From NCBI RefSeq assembly GCF_030268685.1, contig NZ_BSRQ01000011.1, positions 217,318 to 281,317 on the forward strand: DNA of 64,000 nt, read 5' to 3'. The notes beneath the pieces are model-generated. The model worked only from the letters and a program-made list of their open reading frames with translations. It was not told the DNA's origin and ran no database searches. Of the stretch, positions 49,354 to 58,196 are shown piece by piece. How positions within the stretch are numbered: the stretch's first letter is position 1; the number at the start of each line of letters is the position of its first letter. Origin of the DNA: Microtetraspora sp. NBRC 13810 (GTDB taxonomy: Bacteria; Actinomycetota; Actinomycetes; Streptosporangiales; Streptosporangiaceae). The translations under genes were made by a program, and so were the position numbers.

Positions 49354-50263
49354 CGCGTGCCACTCCGTCGGTGCGGTTGCCGGAGAGACGCGGCTTCCGG
49401 TCCACCGGGACCGTCCGGCACGGCGAGCGCGAGCACGTCATGCTCGTGATGCTCGTGCCGGCGGAGGACGCTCGGCCGGTGCGCTGGGCGAGACGCAGCT
49501 CCGTCAGATAGCGCTTGGTGACGCTTCCGCCGTACCGGCCGTCGATCAGGCCGCCGACGCAGGCGAGCAGGCCGTCGCGGGCCGCCGCCAGCAGGGCCAG
49601 GTGACCGGAGTAGGTGCGCAGCAGGTCGAGGTACTCCGCGGTCGCATACGTCAGCTCCCACTCGTAACGGTGGAAGGCCACCGGCCCGAACCGCCCCGAC
49701 CGGCGCACCTCCTCGCCGTCACGCGGGATGCCGGCCGCGGCCGTCAGGCGCAACCCCGGCGGCGTCGCCGGATCGAACCGCTCGTAACAGTCCTGCACCT
49801 CGGCGAAGAACTCCGCGCTCCCGCCGGCCACATGGTGGGTGGCCACCGTCGCCAGCAGGCCGCCGGGCCGCAGCGCGTCCGCCGCCTTCGTCACCCGCAC
49901 CGCCGGGTCGATCCAGTGGAACGCGGTCGCCGACACCACGACGTCGAACGGCTCCCGCGGCAACGGCCACTCCTCGAAGGCGGCGGTCACCACCTCCACC
50001 CCGGGGAACCGCGCCAGGTTGCGGCGTGCCACCGCCGCCATCTCGGCCCCCAGCTCCACCGCGACGACCCGGCATCCCGACTCCGCCAGCGGCGCCGTCG
50101 CCTGCCCCGTCCCGCACCCGATCTCCAGCACCCGGCACCCGGGCCCGGCCGACCCGAGAAGATCGTCGAACATCGCCTGCGGATATCCTGGCCGAACCCG
50201 GTCGTACAACTCCGCGACCCGCGTGAAACCTTTCCGCAACCGCTCCCGCTCCGCGTCAGCCAC
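49307..50263 (-). CDS. Class I SAM-dependent methyltransferase
   Basis: A 318-residue methyltransferase of the type 11/25 group. The SAM-binding glycine motif VLEIGCGTGQAT is at about 45-56, the acidic strand-2 end in VVAVELGAEM near 70, and FDVVVSATAFHWID near 118 is motif IV. The normal fold ends near residue 265 (TELRLAQR); the remaining about 50 Ser/Arg-rich residues are probably non-native, resulting from a lost stop, and cross into the convergent DUF1707 gene. GTG 50263 starts VADAERERLRKGF. Substrate unknown. Confidence 0.85.
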   Translation of the reverse strand: MADAERERLRKGFTRVAELYDRVRPGYPQAMFDDLLGSAGPGCRVLEIGCGTGQATAPLAESGCRVVAVELGAEMAAVARRNLARFPGVEVVTAAFEEWPLPREPFDVVVSATAFHWIDPAVRVTKAADALRPGGLLATVATHHVAGGSAEFFAEVQDCYERFDPATPPGLRLTAAAGIPRDGEEVRRSGRFGPVAFHRYEWELTYATAEYLDLLRTYSGHLALLAAARDGLLACVGGLIDGRYGGSVTKRYLTELRLAQRTGRASSAGTSITSMTCSRSPCRTVPVDRKPRLSGNRTDGVARVSGAGSSAIGAGGGS

Positions 50264-50371
50264 CCGAGAACAATACGGCCAAGCGCTCACGAGACGGGAC
50301 CGGTTATCACGGCCCGGGACGGGCGAGTATCGTCCCTGGAAAAGTGGGCGGGACCAGGGGGAGCCGGGACG

Positions 50372-50668
50372 ATGGCGAGCGACGACGTGGTGATCGACGC
50401 CGAGGGCAGGTACACCTCGGGGCGCGGCTTCGGGCAACTGGCGGATGAGCACGCTTCGTACCTCACCCGGCTGCGCGGCCATCTGGGCGAGGAGTCGCCG
50501 GTGCCGTACGAGGAGGTCTCCGGTCCCTACGCCGAGCTGATGGCCGCCTGGCTGGAGACGAGCGGGCAGGCGGCGGAGCGGCTGGGCTTCACCGGTGCGG
50601 CGCAGGTCATGATGGCCGACGGCAATGTCGCGACCGAGCGGGCCAACGAGCAGGTGAGCGCCTGGTGA
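50372..50668 (+). CDS. WXG100/ESX-like small secreted-partner protein
   Basis: A 98-residue helical protein of the size and helix-turn-helix layout of ESX substrates, although the central motif is degenerate (MAAWLETSGQAAERLGF in place of a clean WxG). ATG 50372 follows GGGGGAG. The GTGA at its end overlaps the start of the next gene, so both are made together, as is usual for ESX-type substrate and effector pairs. No ESX secretion genes are in the window. Confidence 0.65.
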   Translation: MASDDVVIDAEGRYTSGRGFGQLADEHASYLTRLRGHLGEESPVPYEEVSGPYAELMAAWLETSGQAAERLGFTGAAQVMMADGNVATERANEQVSAW

Positions 50669-51576
50669 GCGATCAGCTGGTCGGCGCCGGTTACGGGTTC
50701 TTCGGATCAGCCCGGCTGCCCGATCTGCCCGGTGTCGGCGTGCACGCGGACACCTGGGACGGGTCCGCCGGGCAGTCCAGGCAGATGGCCGACGACGGCG
50801 TGTCCGCCCTCCGGCTCGCCACCGCCAACCGCGGCCCGAGCGCCGGCGCCGCGCAGGAGCACGGAACCGGCACGGTGGGCGCCCTGCTCCAGGCGGGAAA
50901 CCTCGGCTCCGTCACCGCGGGCGTCCTGCGCAGCCTTGAGGGCGTGAGCAACGCGATCAGATCCCATCTGGACGTGCTCGCCGGGATGGCGGGGATCGCG
51001 CTCGCCGCCGGTGCCGCCACGCCCGCGGGCCGCCTGCTGCTGACCCGGCTGCGCGCCGTGTTCACCCGCACCGCCGGCGCGCTCCGCCCGCTGATGCGGA
51101 AGTTCGGCGACATCATGCGCAGCCTGGCGGAGGCGGTGCGGCGCCGCGTCGGGACGAAGGGCGCCCAGAGCCCGCAGGCGGCGAGCCGGCCCATGTTCCC
51201 GCAGGCCGCCGAGTACGTGAACAACACCGTCCAGGGCGCCAAGGTCTCGCTGGGCAACGCGGAAAGGGTGATCCAGGAGAGGCAGCGGTTGATGACCCGG
51301 CTGAACTCGTCCTTCGACGACGGCACGCTCACCGCGGACGACCTCGCGCAGGTGCCCTACCTCCGGCAGAGCCCGACGTCGCACCCCCTGTACCAGGCCG
51401 AACGGCAGCTCGACAGCGCCCAGTTGACGGCCAACAACTACAACTCCGACATGAACCTGGCTGCCTTCAACTCGGCGAAGGATCTGCACCGCGACCTGGA
51501 CGAGCTCATGGGCATCGAGGACGACCTGCTCCAGTGGCTACGCCGGAACAACGGCCTTGAGCCGTGGCCGGCCTGA
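50665..51576 (+). CDS. Putative ESX-type effector or structural partner
   Basis: A 303-residue protein. The N-terminal third is Gly/Ala-rich and may pair with the upstream small protein; a hydrophobic segment lies near 103-125 (LAGMAGIALAAGAATPAG); a basic helical region (TRLRAVFTRTAGALRPLMRKFGD) and a long helical C-terminus follow, ending GIEDDLLQWLRRNNGLEPW. No catalytic toxin domain is recognised. GTG 50665 overlaps the preceding stop. Together with the WXG-like gene it forms a two-gene unit that may belong to a type VII secretion or polymorphic toxin family. Confidence 0.6.
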   Translation: MSDQLVGAGYGFFGSARLPDLPGVGVHADTWDGSAGQSRQMADDGVSALRLATANRGPSAGAAQEHGTGTVGALLQAGNLGSVTAGVLRSLEGVSNAIRSHLDVLAGMAGIALAAGAATPAGRLLLTRLRAVFTRTAGALRPLMRKFGDIMRSLAEAVRRRVGTKGAQSPQAASRPMFPQAAEYVNNTVQGAKVSLGNAERVIQERQRLMTRLNSSFDDGTLTADDLAQVPYLRQSPTSHPLYQAERQLDSAQLTANNYNSDMNLAAFNSAKDLHRDLDELMGIEDDLLQWLRRNNGLEPWPA

Positions 51577-51626
51577 TCGGGGAAACTCTCCGCTGATCGC
51601 TCAGGAGACACGTGTGGGCACCTGCT

Positions 51627-52615
51627 CTATGACCTGCCGGAAGGCCGCCTGGATGCACCCCACCAGCCGATGGCCGCCCGCTGGAGCCGCAGGGCGAGCG
51701 CGAACGGCGAGCGCAGCCAGCCGGGCGCCGAGGCGCGGCCGGGACGCGGGGCCACCAGGGCGGCGCCGAGATCCCTGCGGCCCGCCAGCGTGTAGGCGCC
51801 CGCGACCAGGAGCCCGGCGAGGAGAGCCGAGAGGCCGAGCGGCCACCAGCGTTCGTCGGCCAGGACCCGGGTCTGCTGCGACCAGCCGATCGGGGACAGC
51901 CAGAACAGCGGACCGCCCTCCTGGCTCTGCATCGCCCCCGCGCCGCGCAGGGTCCACGCCGCGGCGAGCACCACGGCCGCGATCCCGTTGGCGCCCCTGG
52001 GGTGTTCGGTGATCTGGGCGGTGACCGCGGCGACCGCGGCGAACACCAGCCCGGCCGCGGCGAGGGAGGCGCCGAACAGCAGGGCGCTGCCGGTGGGAAA
52101 CCCGATGCCGACCGCCGCGACGGCGGTGAGGACCGCGAGCACGGCGTCGCCGATCAGGGCCACGATCAGCGCGGCGGTGAGCTGGGCGTGCCGGCCCACG
52201 ACGGCCGACCGGATGAGCTCGGCCCGGCCCGTCTGCTCCTCGGCCCGGGTGTGCCGGGTGACGAGCAGCATGTTCATCAGCGCGGCGGCCAGCAGGAACT
52301 CGACCCAGTAGGCGGCGAGGAAGTAGCTCTGCGAGGTGACGGCCCCGCCGCCGAAGACGGGCCCGGCGAGCGCCCGCATGAACGAGGCGCGGATCAGCTG
52401 CGTGGCCTCGGCCAGCGCCTCCGGCGTCGGGACGACGACGGTCGCGGCCGCATGGTGGAAGCGCAGGACGAGGGCCGCGACGGCGAGCACCCAGATCGGC
52501 AGCCTGACCCGGTCACGGCGCAGCGCCAGCCGTACCATGGCGCCGGTCCGGCCAGGTGGCCGCCCGCCGGTCCCGGTTCCGTACGGCTGCGCGCCGGGGT
52601 CACGGTGGCGGTCAT
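51627..52615 (-). pseudogene. ABC-2-type exporter permease, frameshifted and C-terminally truncated
   Basis: The gene starts at ATG 52615 in an ATGA overlap with the ATPase stop, but after about 20 residues the frame shifts; the permease body continues from 52538 in another frame. The body (about 300 residues) keeps six or so helices and blocks such as LMNMLLVTRHTRAEEQTGRAELI, LSPIGWSQQTRVLADERWWPLGL typical of large actinomycete drug-exporter permeases of about 530 residues. It ends after LALRLQRAAIGWWG, where the second half is lost. It is not functional. Confidence 0.8.
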
Positions 52616-53154
52616 GCCGCGTCCCCGGTGCCGTGGCGCTTCCCGTAGTGGCGGAGCATGAGCTCCTCCAGCGTCGGCGGATGGCTGACCAGCGACCGGA
52701 TGCCGAATCCGCCGAGGTGCCGGACGGCGGCGTCGAGGTGTTCGCCGTCCACGCTGAACCGCACGCCGCCGTCCTCGATCCTCGCGTCGTGGACGCCGGG
52801 CAGATCCTGGAGGCCGGTCACCGGGGTCGTCGTACCGGCCTGGATCGTCGTCCGGCCCAGGTGGCGGATGTCCGCCAGCGCGCCCGTCTCGACGATCTTC
52901 CCGTCCCGGACGATGCTGATCCGGTCGGCGAGGTTCTCGACCTGGGCGAGGATGTGGCTGGACAGCAGGATGGTGCGGCCGGAGGTGGCCCGCATCAGGC
53001 CCAGCAGGATGCGGATGGTGGTGGACTTCCCCGCCCCGTTGGGGCCGAGGAAACCGTGCACCTCGCCGGTGTCGACGGTGAGGTCGAGCCCGTCCAGGGC
53101 GCGCGTCGGCCCGAACGTCTTGACGAGTCCGGATGTCTCGATGGCGGCGGTCAT
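52612..53154 (-). pseudogene. ABC transporter ATPase with in-frame internal deletion
   Basis: The 180-residue product starts normally with [26 protein letters not shown], including a perfect Walker A, then jumps directly to [26 protein letters not shown], the region after Walker B. The Q-loop, the LSGGQ signature and the Walker B aspartate and glutamate are missing, about 110 residues, yet the frame is kept. It cannot hydrolyse ATP. It pairs with the decayed permease downstream. Confidence 0.87.
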
Positions 53155-53227
53155 GGGTTTCTCCGATGAAGGGTCTCGTGGGGAGCGTCGTCCCGGTACG
53201 GCGGCGGGAGGCGGCGCGCGGGGGAGG

Positions 53228-54058
53228 TCAGGCGAGCGCCCCGGTCACCCGTGCGTCGAACTCGCGGTCGCTCAAGGACCTGTTGAGGTGCAGCAGGGCT
53301 TCGGCCTGCCAGCCGACGGCGTACCGGGTGTCCGGCCGGGCCGACTCGACGGCCTGCCGGATCGTCGTCGCGACGACGCCGGGGTCCGAGCCCGGCCCGT
53401 CCTGGCCCAGCCGCGCCTGCGTCTCCGCCACGCGTGCCATGGCCTCGGCGATCTGCCGGTAGGCCCCGTTTCCCGAGATCTCCCGCAGTTGCCGCGCCGT
53501 CCCGGCTTCGAACTCGGTCCTGATGATGCCGGGCTGGATGATGACGACGTCGATGCCGAACGGGCCGACCTCCATGCGGAGCGTGTCGGAGAACGCCTCC
53601 AGCGCGTGTTTGGACGCGTGGTACCAGGCGCCGAGCGGCAGGGCGATCTCGCCGCCGATCGAGGACACGTTGACGATCGTGCCCGACCGCCGTTCCCGCA
53701 TCCCCGGCAGGACCAGTTGGACCAGCCGGGCCGGGGCGAGCACGTTGACCTCGAAGTGGTCCCGCGCCACCGTCGTCGGCGTGTCCTCGACCGCGCCGTG
53801 CACGACGGTCCCCGCGTTGTTCACCAGGACGTCGATCCGCCGGTGTTCGTCCAGGATGGTGCGGACGGCCCGCTGGAGGTCTTCTTCCTCGGTCACGTCC
53901 ATCGGCAGGGGGTGACCTCCCGCCTCGCGGATCGCGGCCATCTTCCACTCCCGCCGCGCCCCGCCGTACACGATGTGGCCGCCGCGCAGGAGTTCGAGCG
54001 CGGTGGCGTGGCCGATGCCGGATGAGGCGCCGGTGACGAGGCATATCTTGGCAGCCAT
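53228..54058 (-). CDS. Short-chain dehydrogenase/reductase
   Basis: A 276-residue classical SDR. Cofactor motif TGASSGIG (9-16), NNAG (about 79-82), catalytic Ser in NVSSIGG near 130, and the Tyr-x-x-x-Lys in YHASKHA near 146-150. Arg residues after the first strand (GARREWK) favour NADP(H). ATG 54058 follows AAGGAGA. It is divergent from a MarR/GbsR-like regulator, which likely controls it. Substrate unknown. Confidence 0.9.
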   Translation of the reverse strand: MAAKICLVTGASSGIGHATALELLRGGHIVYGGARREWKMAAIREAGGHPLPMDVTEEEDLQRAVRTILDEHRRIDVLVNNAGTVVHGAVEDTPTTVARDHFEVNVLAPARLVQLVLPGMRERRSGTIVNVSSIGGEIALPLGAWYHASKHALEAFSDTLRMEVGPFGIDVVIIQPGIIRTEFEAGTARQLREISGNGAYRQIAEAMARVAETQARLGQDGPGSDPGVVATTIRQAVESARPDTRYAVGWQAEALLHLNRSLSDREFDARVTGALA

Positions 54059-54274
54059 GCCAGGGGTCTCCTTGGGATTCACCGAGGGGGTTGGCGTCCC
54101 GGCGGCGTCGCCCGCGCCTCGGGGAGCCGGTGCGCGACGCCGCGTTCGGACACCTGGGAAGGCTACGGACGCGTTTTCGGATCCGGCAAGCTGGAAATGC
54201 CGTCGTCCCAGGTCAGAGCCGCATCGTTGGCGCAACGACGTTGTCGGCAAACGCAACACGCTGTCGCCGGCGGA

Positions 54275-54280
54275 CATACT
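54275..54280 (+). promoter_or_regulatory. -10-like box just before the regulator gene
   Basis: CATACT ends 7 bases before GTG 54288, which would make a leaderless mRNA. No good -35 is seen and there is no ribosome binding site. Confidence 0.4.
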
Positions 54281-54287
54281 TGTGCGT

Positions 54288-55004
54288 GTGGGAGGCCATC
54301 TGACGTACGACGACCGCCGCAAGATCGCCGAAGGGCTGGCCGAAGGTCTCAGCTACGCGGAGATCGCCCGTCGCCTGGGCCGGCCGAGGTCCACCGTCGG
54401 CCGCGAGATCGCACGCAACGGCGGTCCGTACGGCTACCGCGCGGCCCGGGCGCAGCAGGCGACCGGATGGCGCGCCCGCCGCCGGCCGAGCCCGCCGCTG
54501 AGCGCGCCGGCCGCCGCGGACACCGGCGGGCGTGACCCCCGGGCGGTGCGGGAGTACGAGGACAGGCTCACCGCGGTGATGTCGGGGATGCCGCCGATGG
54601 CCGCCAGGGTGCTGGTCTGCCTGTTCACCAGCGACGCCGGCGACATGACCGTCGCCGACCTGGTCGAACGGCTGCGGGTCAGCCCCGCGTCGATCTCCAA
54701 GGGGGTCGGCTGGCTGGAGCAGGTCGGGCTGGTCAAACGCGAGCGTGACAGCCGGCGTGAGCGGTACCTGATCGACGAGGAGGTCTGGTACCGGGCGTGG
54801 CTGGTGGGCACCCGGTCGATGGCGCTGTGGGCCGACGCCGTCCGGGAAGGCGTGGACGTCCTCGGCGTCCAGACCCCGGCCGGCCACCGGCTGCACACCG
54901 CGAGCCGGTTCTTCCGGCTCCTCAGCGACGACATGGCCGCGGCGGCCGAGCATTACCGGCAGACCGTCTCCCCCGCCACCAGGAACGCCGACCGCGCGCC
55001 GTAG
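54288..55004 (+). CDS. Transcriptional regulator with IS30-like helix-turn-helix and MarR/GbsR-like domain
   Basis: A 238-residue protein joining two DNA-binding folds. Residues 1-48 (LTYDDRRKIAEGLAEGLSYAEIARRLGRPRSTVGREIARNGG) are the HTH_38 domain usually seen at the N-terminus of IS30 transposases and in some regulators. From about 85 a MarR/GbsR-type winged helix follows (RVLVCLFTSDAGDMTVADLVERLRVSPASISKGVGWLEQVGLV), with a helical tail. GTG 54282 and 54288 are both possible. It is divergent from the SDR gene it probably represses. Confidence 0.8.
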   Translation: MGGHLTYDDRRKIAEGLAEGLSYAEIARRLGRPRSTVGREIARNGGPYGYRAARAQQATGWRARRRPSPPLSAPAAADTGGRDPRAVREYEDRLTAVMSGMPPMAARVLVCLFTSDAGDMTVADLVERLRVSPASISKGVGWLEQVGLVKRERDSRRERYLIDEEVWYRAWLVGTRSMALWADAVREGVDVLGVQTPAGHRLHTASRFFRLLSDDMAAAAEHYRQTVSPATRNADRAP

Positions 55005-55086
55005 CGGGCGCCCCTGCCGGCTTCGGAAGGCACGCCGGCCCGAGGGGCTCGTTCCCGCGACTGCCGGGCAGGCCGGTGACAGGCGG

Positions 55087-55402
55087 CTAGAGGTGTGTCC
55101 CCTGGCCGGCCCAGGCGATGTCGTCCACCGCGAGGAACGGCTCGCCGGCCACGGTCGCGGGGGTCACGCCGGTGAACGCCACGACGTCCCGATGCAGATG
55201 GGACTGGTCGGCGTAGCCGCCGTCGGGCGCCGAACACCAGGGCCAGCGTGACAGCCGGGTGCGGGATCAGCCGGAGGCCGGCCGGGGTCCTGCCAAGGTC
55301 GCGAAACCCGGCCATGGTGACACCGGGCACCCGGCTGGGCCGCGCCGGTCGTGCGACGTCCCACACAGCCGCATCGTCACGATCGTGCACGGTCGGCCGC
55401 AT
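55087..55402 (-). pseudogene. AraC-family regulator remnant
   Basis: The first part (55402 to about 55230) has the N-terminal AraC sensor start (GVTMAGFRDLGRTPAGLRLIPHPAVTLALVFG). The last part (about 55230-55087), in another frame, is the end of the DNA-binding domain: GGYADQSHLHRDVVAFTGVTP. Between them about 150 residues, including the first helix-turn-helix, are missing and the frame changes. Normal members have about 270 residues. Confidence 0.8.
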
Positions 55403-55489
55403 CGTCCCATGCTACGTGCCCGTCTCCTCCTCATCCACGGGTCCGCCTCGCCGCCAGGTGACGGGGGAAGTGCCGATCGGTGGAGGCCG

Positions 55490-55726
55490 TCAGAGTGTGA
55501 GGCAGCCCGCGAGCGGGACTTCGGGCGGGATGGCGACGGCGCCGACGGGGTTGGCGACCGTGCCGGTCGTGCAGTTGGCCATCAGGACGGGGTCGATCTT
55601 CTGGATGGACTCCAGGACTGCGATCTTCGAGGGATCGGGGATGGCATGGGCGGGCGCGGCCGACAGGGCCATGCCGCCGCCGACGGTGATCACTACGGCG
55701 GCGACGTTACGGAAGGACGTGCGCAC
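55490..55726 (-). CDS. Small secreted protein
   Basis: A 78-residue exported protein. The signal peptide (about 1-28, VVITVGGGMALSAAPAHA) leaves a mature chain of about 50 residues with two cysteines (NCTTG and AGCLTL) that could form one disulphide. The size and layout are common for actinomycete surface or secreted peptides of unknown role. GTG 55726 follows a perfect AGGAGG. Confidence 0.75.
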   Translation of the reverse strand: MRTSFRNVAAVVITVGGGMALSAAPAHAIPDPSKIAVLESIQKIDPVLMANCTTGTVANPVGAVAIPPEVPLAGCLTL

Positions 55727-55858
55727 GGAACCTCCTCGCTGTGCGGGCGGGCAACCACGGGTCAGCACAGAGAGTAGTGTTTTGATCACGATTTGTAAAC
55801 GGGATGAGAAACCGCCGTGCGGACGCCGATCCGGCGGCTCGCCAGAGGTAGGCGCCGC

Positions 55859-55887
55859 TTGACCGGAACGGCGTACTCAAGTTCAAT
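55859..55887 (+). promoter_or_regulatory. Possible promoter of the 28-residue membrane peptide
   Basis: TTGACC (55859-55864) and TTCAAT (55882-55887) are 17 bases apart. They point toward the small membrane peptide at 55981. Confidence 0.4.
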
Positions 55888-55946
55888 ACGAACTTACGTC
55901 CAGAGGTGGCCGCAGCAGACATCCCGTCGCCCTGCGGCTGCGCAAT

Positions 55947-55965
55947 GTTGGGCGAAACGCCCAAC
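55947..55965 (+). promoter_or_regulatory. 8-bp hairpin just before the ribosome binding site
   Basis: GTTGGGCG (55947-55954) and CGCCCAAC (55958-55965) form a perfect stem with loop AAA. The hairpin ends 2 bases before the GAGGGAG that serves ATG 55981, so it could control translation or stabilise the mRNA. Confidence 0.55.
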
Positions 55966-55980
55966 CGAGGGAGTCACGGG

Positions 55981-56067
55981 ATGTACAAGGAATTCGCCGC
56001 CGAGGCCGTGGTGTGGCTCGTGCCCATCGTGGTGCTGATCGGCCTCGCCCTCCTCATCACCTCCTGA
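55981..56067 (+). CDS. 28-residue single-helix membrane peptide
   Basis: ATG 55981 to TGA 56067 encodes a short charged start (MYKEFAAEA) and one membrane helix (VVWLVPIVVLIGLALLITS). A clear GGGAG lies 10 bases upstream and a stable hairpin precedes it. Its layout resembles type I toxin peptides (TisB, Ldr) and small membrane regulators, but no antisense RNA could be identified. It lies between a secreted-peptide gene and an ABC exporter operon. Confidence 0.6.
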   Translation: MYKEFAAEAVVWLVPIVVLIGLALLITS

Positions 56068-56145
56068 GCGGCTGACGGCCGAGCCCCACCACTCAGGACT
56101 TCTCGCCGCGCCGGCGTGCCTCGGCTCAGGGCGGCCTCCCAGGTA

Positions 56146-56190
56146 CGACCGTGGACATACGCGGAAGTTCCGACCGTGGACAGACGCGCC
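56146..56190. repeat. Direct repeat with 25-bp period upstream of the ABC exporter
   Basis: CGACCGTGGACA(T/G)ACGCG occurs at 56146 and 56171. The copies sit 30-75 bases before the ATPase GTG, on one face of the DNA about every 2.4 turns, as for an activator with two sites. Confidence 0.6.
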
Positions 56191-56219
56191 GGCGGGGATG
56201 GCTTTGACACCGTGTTCAC

Positions 56220-57134
56220 GTGATCGAAGTCAGAGAGTTGACGAAGCGTTACGGCTCGACGCTCGCCCTGGACCGGCTGTCCTTTCACGTTCCCCCCGGG
56301 CGGGTGACCGGCTTCCTGGGGCCCAACGGCGCGGGGAAATCCACGACCTTACGCGTCATCGTCGGCCTGCACAGCCCGACGTCCGGCGTGGCCCTGGTCA
56401 ACGGACGCCGATACGCGGAGATCAGCCGGCCGCTGCACGAGGTGGGCGCGCTGCTCGACGCCGGTGCCGTGCACCCGGGCCGCACCGCGTTCAAACAGCT
56501 CGCCTGCCTGGCCCGTAGTCACCGCATCGGCTCCGCAAGGATCATGGCGCTGCTGGAGCAGGTGGGGCTGCAGGACGTGGCGCACCGGCGCATCGGGGGT
56601 TTCTCGCTCGGCATGCGGCAGCGGCTGGGCATCGCGGCGGCGCTGCTGGGCGACCCCGGCGTCGTCCTGCTGGACGAACCGGTGAACGGCCTGGACGCCG
56701 AGGGCATCCGCTGGGTGCGCGGCCTGATGCGCACGCTCGCCGCGGAAGGCCGGACGGTGCTGCTGTCCAGCCACCTGATGAGCGAGATGGCCCTGACCGT
56801 CGACCACGTGCTCGTCATCGGCCGGGGCAGGTTGATCGCCGAGTCCTCGATGGAGGACCTCGCCAGGCGCTTCCGCCGCGACATCCTGGTCCGATCCCCG
56901 AAACACCTGGAACTGGGCGGAGTCCTGCGGGCCGCCGGCATGTCGGTGTCGTTCGGGCCGCGGGACGCCCTCACGGTGACGGGCGCCGACACCGCCACGA
57001 TCGGCGATCTCGCCGCCGAGCGCCGCATCCCGATCCACGAGCTGACGCCGCGCGACGCCACGCTTGAGGACGTCTACCTGGAGATGACCGAAGAGGCCGC
57101 CGACTACCGCGCCGGCGGCGGAGAGAGCCGATGA
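56220..57134 (+). CDS. ABC transporter ATP-binding protein (DrrA-like exporter)
   Basis: An intact 304-residue ATPase. Walker [10 protein letters not shown] (about 34-42), the signature FSLGMRQRLG (about 133-142), Walker B VVLLDEPVNGLD (about 153-164) and the H-loop SSHLMSEM near 190 are all present. It drives the permease encoded next, whose ATG overlaps its stop (ATGA). GTG 56220 has no ribosome binding site, and TTGACA lies only 10 bases upstream, so the start or promoter remains unclear. Substrate unknown, typical of drug or lipid efflux. Confidence 0.92.
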   Translation: MIEVRELTKRYGSTLALDRLSFHVPPGRVTGFLGPNGAGKSTTLRVIVGLHSPTSGVALVNGRRYAEISRPLHEVGALLDAGAVHPGRTAFKQLACLARSHRIGSARIMALLEQVGLQDVAHRRIGGFSLGMRQRLGIAAALLGDPGVVLLDEPVNGLDAEGIRWVRGLMRTLAAEGRTVLLSSHLMSEMALTVDHVLVIGRGRLIAESSMEDLARRFRRDILVRSPKHLELGGVLRAAGMSVSFGPRDALTVTGADTATIGDLAAERRIPIHELTPRDATLEDVYLEMTEEAADYRAGGGESR

Positions 57135-57967
57135 TCCCCACGACTCCGCGGACCGCACCGCCGAGGAACGTCGCGGCCGAAGTGTCCGCGCTCGCGTCCG
57201 TGCTGGACGCCGTCGCGGCGGAATGGCTCAAGCTCCGGACCATGCGCTCCGCATGGGCGCTCTCGGGCGGAGCGGCCGTGTCCACCCTGATCGGCCTGGT
57301 CGTCATCATGAGCCATGTGGGCTCCTACGACCAGGCCACACCGCAGGAGCAGGCGTCCTTCGAGAGCGCCGATCCAGCCGTCGCCGTCATGCCGTTGGTG
57401 GCGTTCTTCATCGGTTCGCTCAGTGCGCTTGCCATCACGACCGAGTACTCGACCGGTTCCATCGCCCCCAGCCTGGTCGCGGTCCCCCGGCGACGGATGC
57501 TGCTGGCCGCCAAGACCGTGGTGGTCACCTGTGTCGCGCTCGCCTGCGGCGTACTGTTCGCGAGCCTGTCGCAGATCGGCGCCGTTCTCATCCTGGGCGA
57601 CCGGCCCGCGCCGCTCAATCCCTGGGCGCACTGGTGGGAGGCGGTCCCGCCCGCGACCGGCACAGCCGTCACCACCCTGGCCACCGGCCTCGTGGCGCTG
57701 GGACTCGGAACGATCCTGCGGTCGACGGCCGCGACGGTGGCGCTGATCGGGGCGCTCACCCTGGTGGTGCCGATGTTCGCGCACATGCTGCCGGAGCCCG
57801 TCCATCTGTGGGTGGCCTCGGTGCTGATTCCCAACCTCGCCCCCCAGATCGCGGGCGCGGACTCGGCGTATCTGCTGTCACCTCCCGCGGCGACGGCGGT
57901 CCTGGCGTTCTATGTGGTCGTGACACTGGCGGCGGCCGGTCTCAGCTTCTCGCGCCGCGACTCCTGA
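57131..57967 (+). CDS. ABC-2-type permease
   Basis: A 278-residue membrane protein with six helices (for example GGAAVSTLIGLVVIM, MPLVAFFIGSLSALAIT, VVVTCVALACGVLFASL, VALIGALTLVVPMFAHML, and the last AFYVVVTLAAAGLSF). The EYSTGSI segment after the second helix is a family feature of DrrB-like exporter permeases. It starts in an ATGA overlap with the ATPase and is the second and last gene of that unit. Confidence 0.88.
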   Translation: MIPTTPRTAPPRNVAAEVSALASVLDAVAAEWLKLRTMRSAWALSGGAAVSTLIGLVVIMSHVGSYDQATPQEQASFESADPAVAVMPLVAFFIGSLSALAITTEYSTGSIAPSLVAVPRRRMLLAAKTVVVTCVALACGVLFASLSQIGAVLILGDRPAPLNPWAHWWEAVPPATGTAVTTLATGLVALGLGTILRSTAATVALIGALTLVVPMFAHMLPEPVHLWVASVLIPNLAPQIAGADSAYLLSPPAATAVLAFYVVVTLAAAGLSFSRRDS

Positions 57968-58139
57968 TCTATCCCCGATGACCGGGCTTCCTGCCTCTGG
58001 TTTCGTCGCCGCTGTCACATCCGGCAGGTCTGCGGGGTTCTACCTCTGTGAACCCTGGCGAGACCGCGGAATCGCTGACGATCACCGGCTCGTACAGGCT
58101 CTTCTGAGCACCACGGACAGGCGCGAACCCGCGTCAGCA

Positions 58140-58180
58140 GGAGGGCCCCGGCCGGTGTCAGCGCCGGTCGGGGCCCTCCT
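58140..58180. terminator. Strong hairpin between convergent genes
   Basis: A 16-bp stem with one G-T pair (58140-58155 with 58164-58179), loop 8, then CTTTG on the plus strand. It lies 17 bases beyond the stop of the phosphoesterase gene, so it probably terminates that operon and may serve both. Confidence 0.8.
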
Positions 58181-58196
58181 TTGTGATCAAGCTGTG

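Noticed and set aside
56204..56222. TTGACA as a -35 box for the ABC ATPase
   Set aside because: It lies only 10 bases before the GTG, leaving no room for a -10 box and start site.
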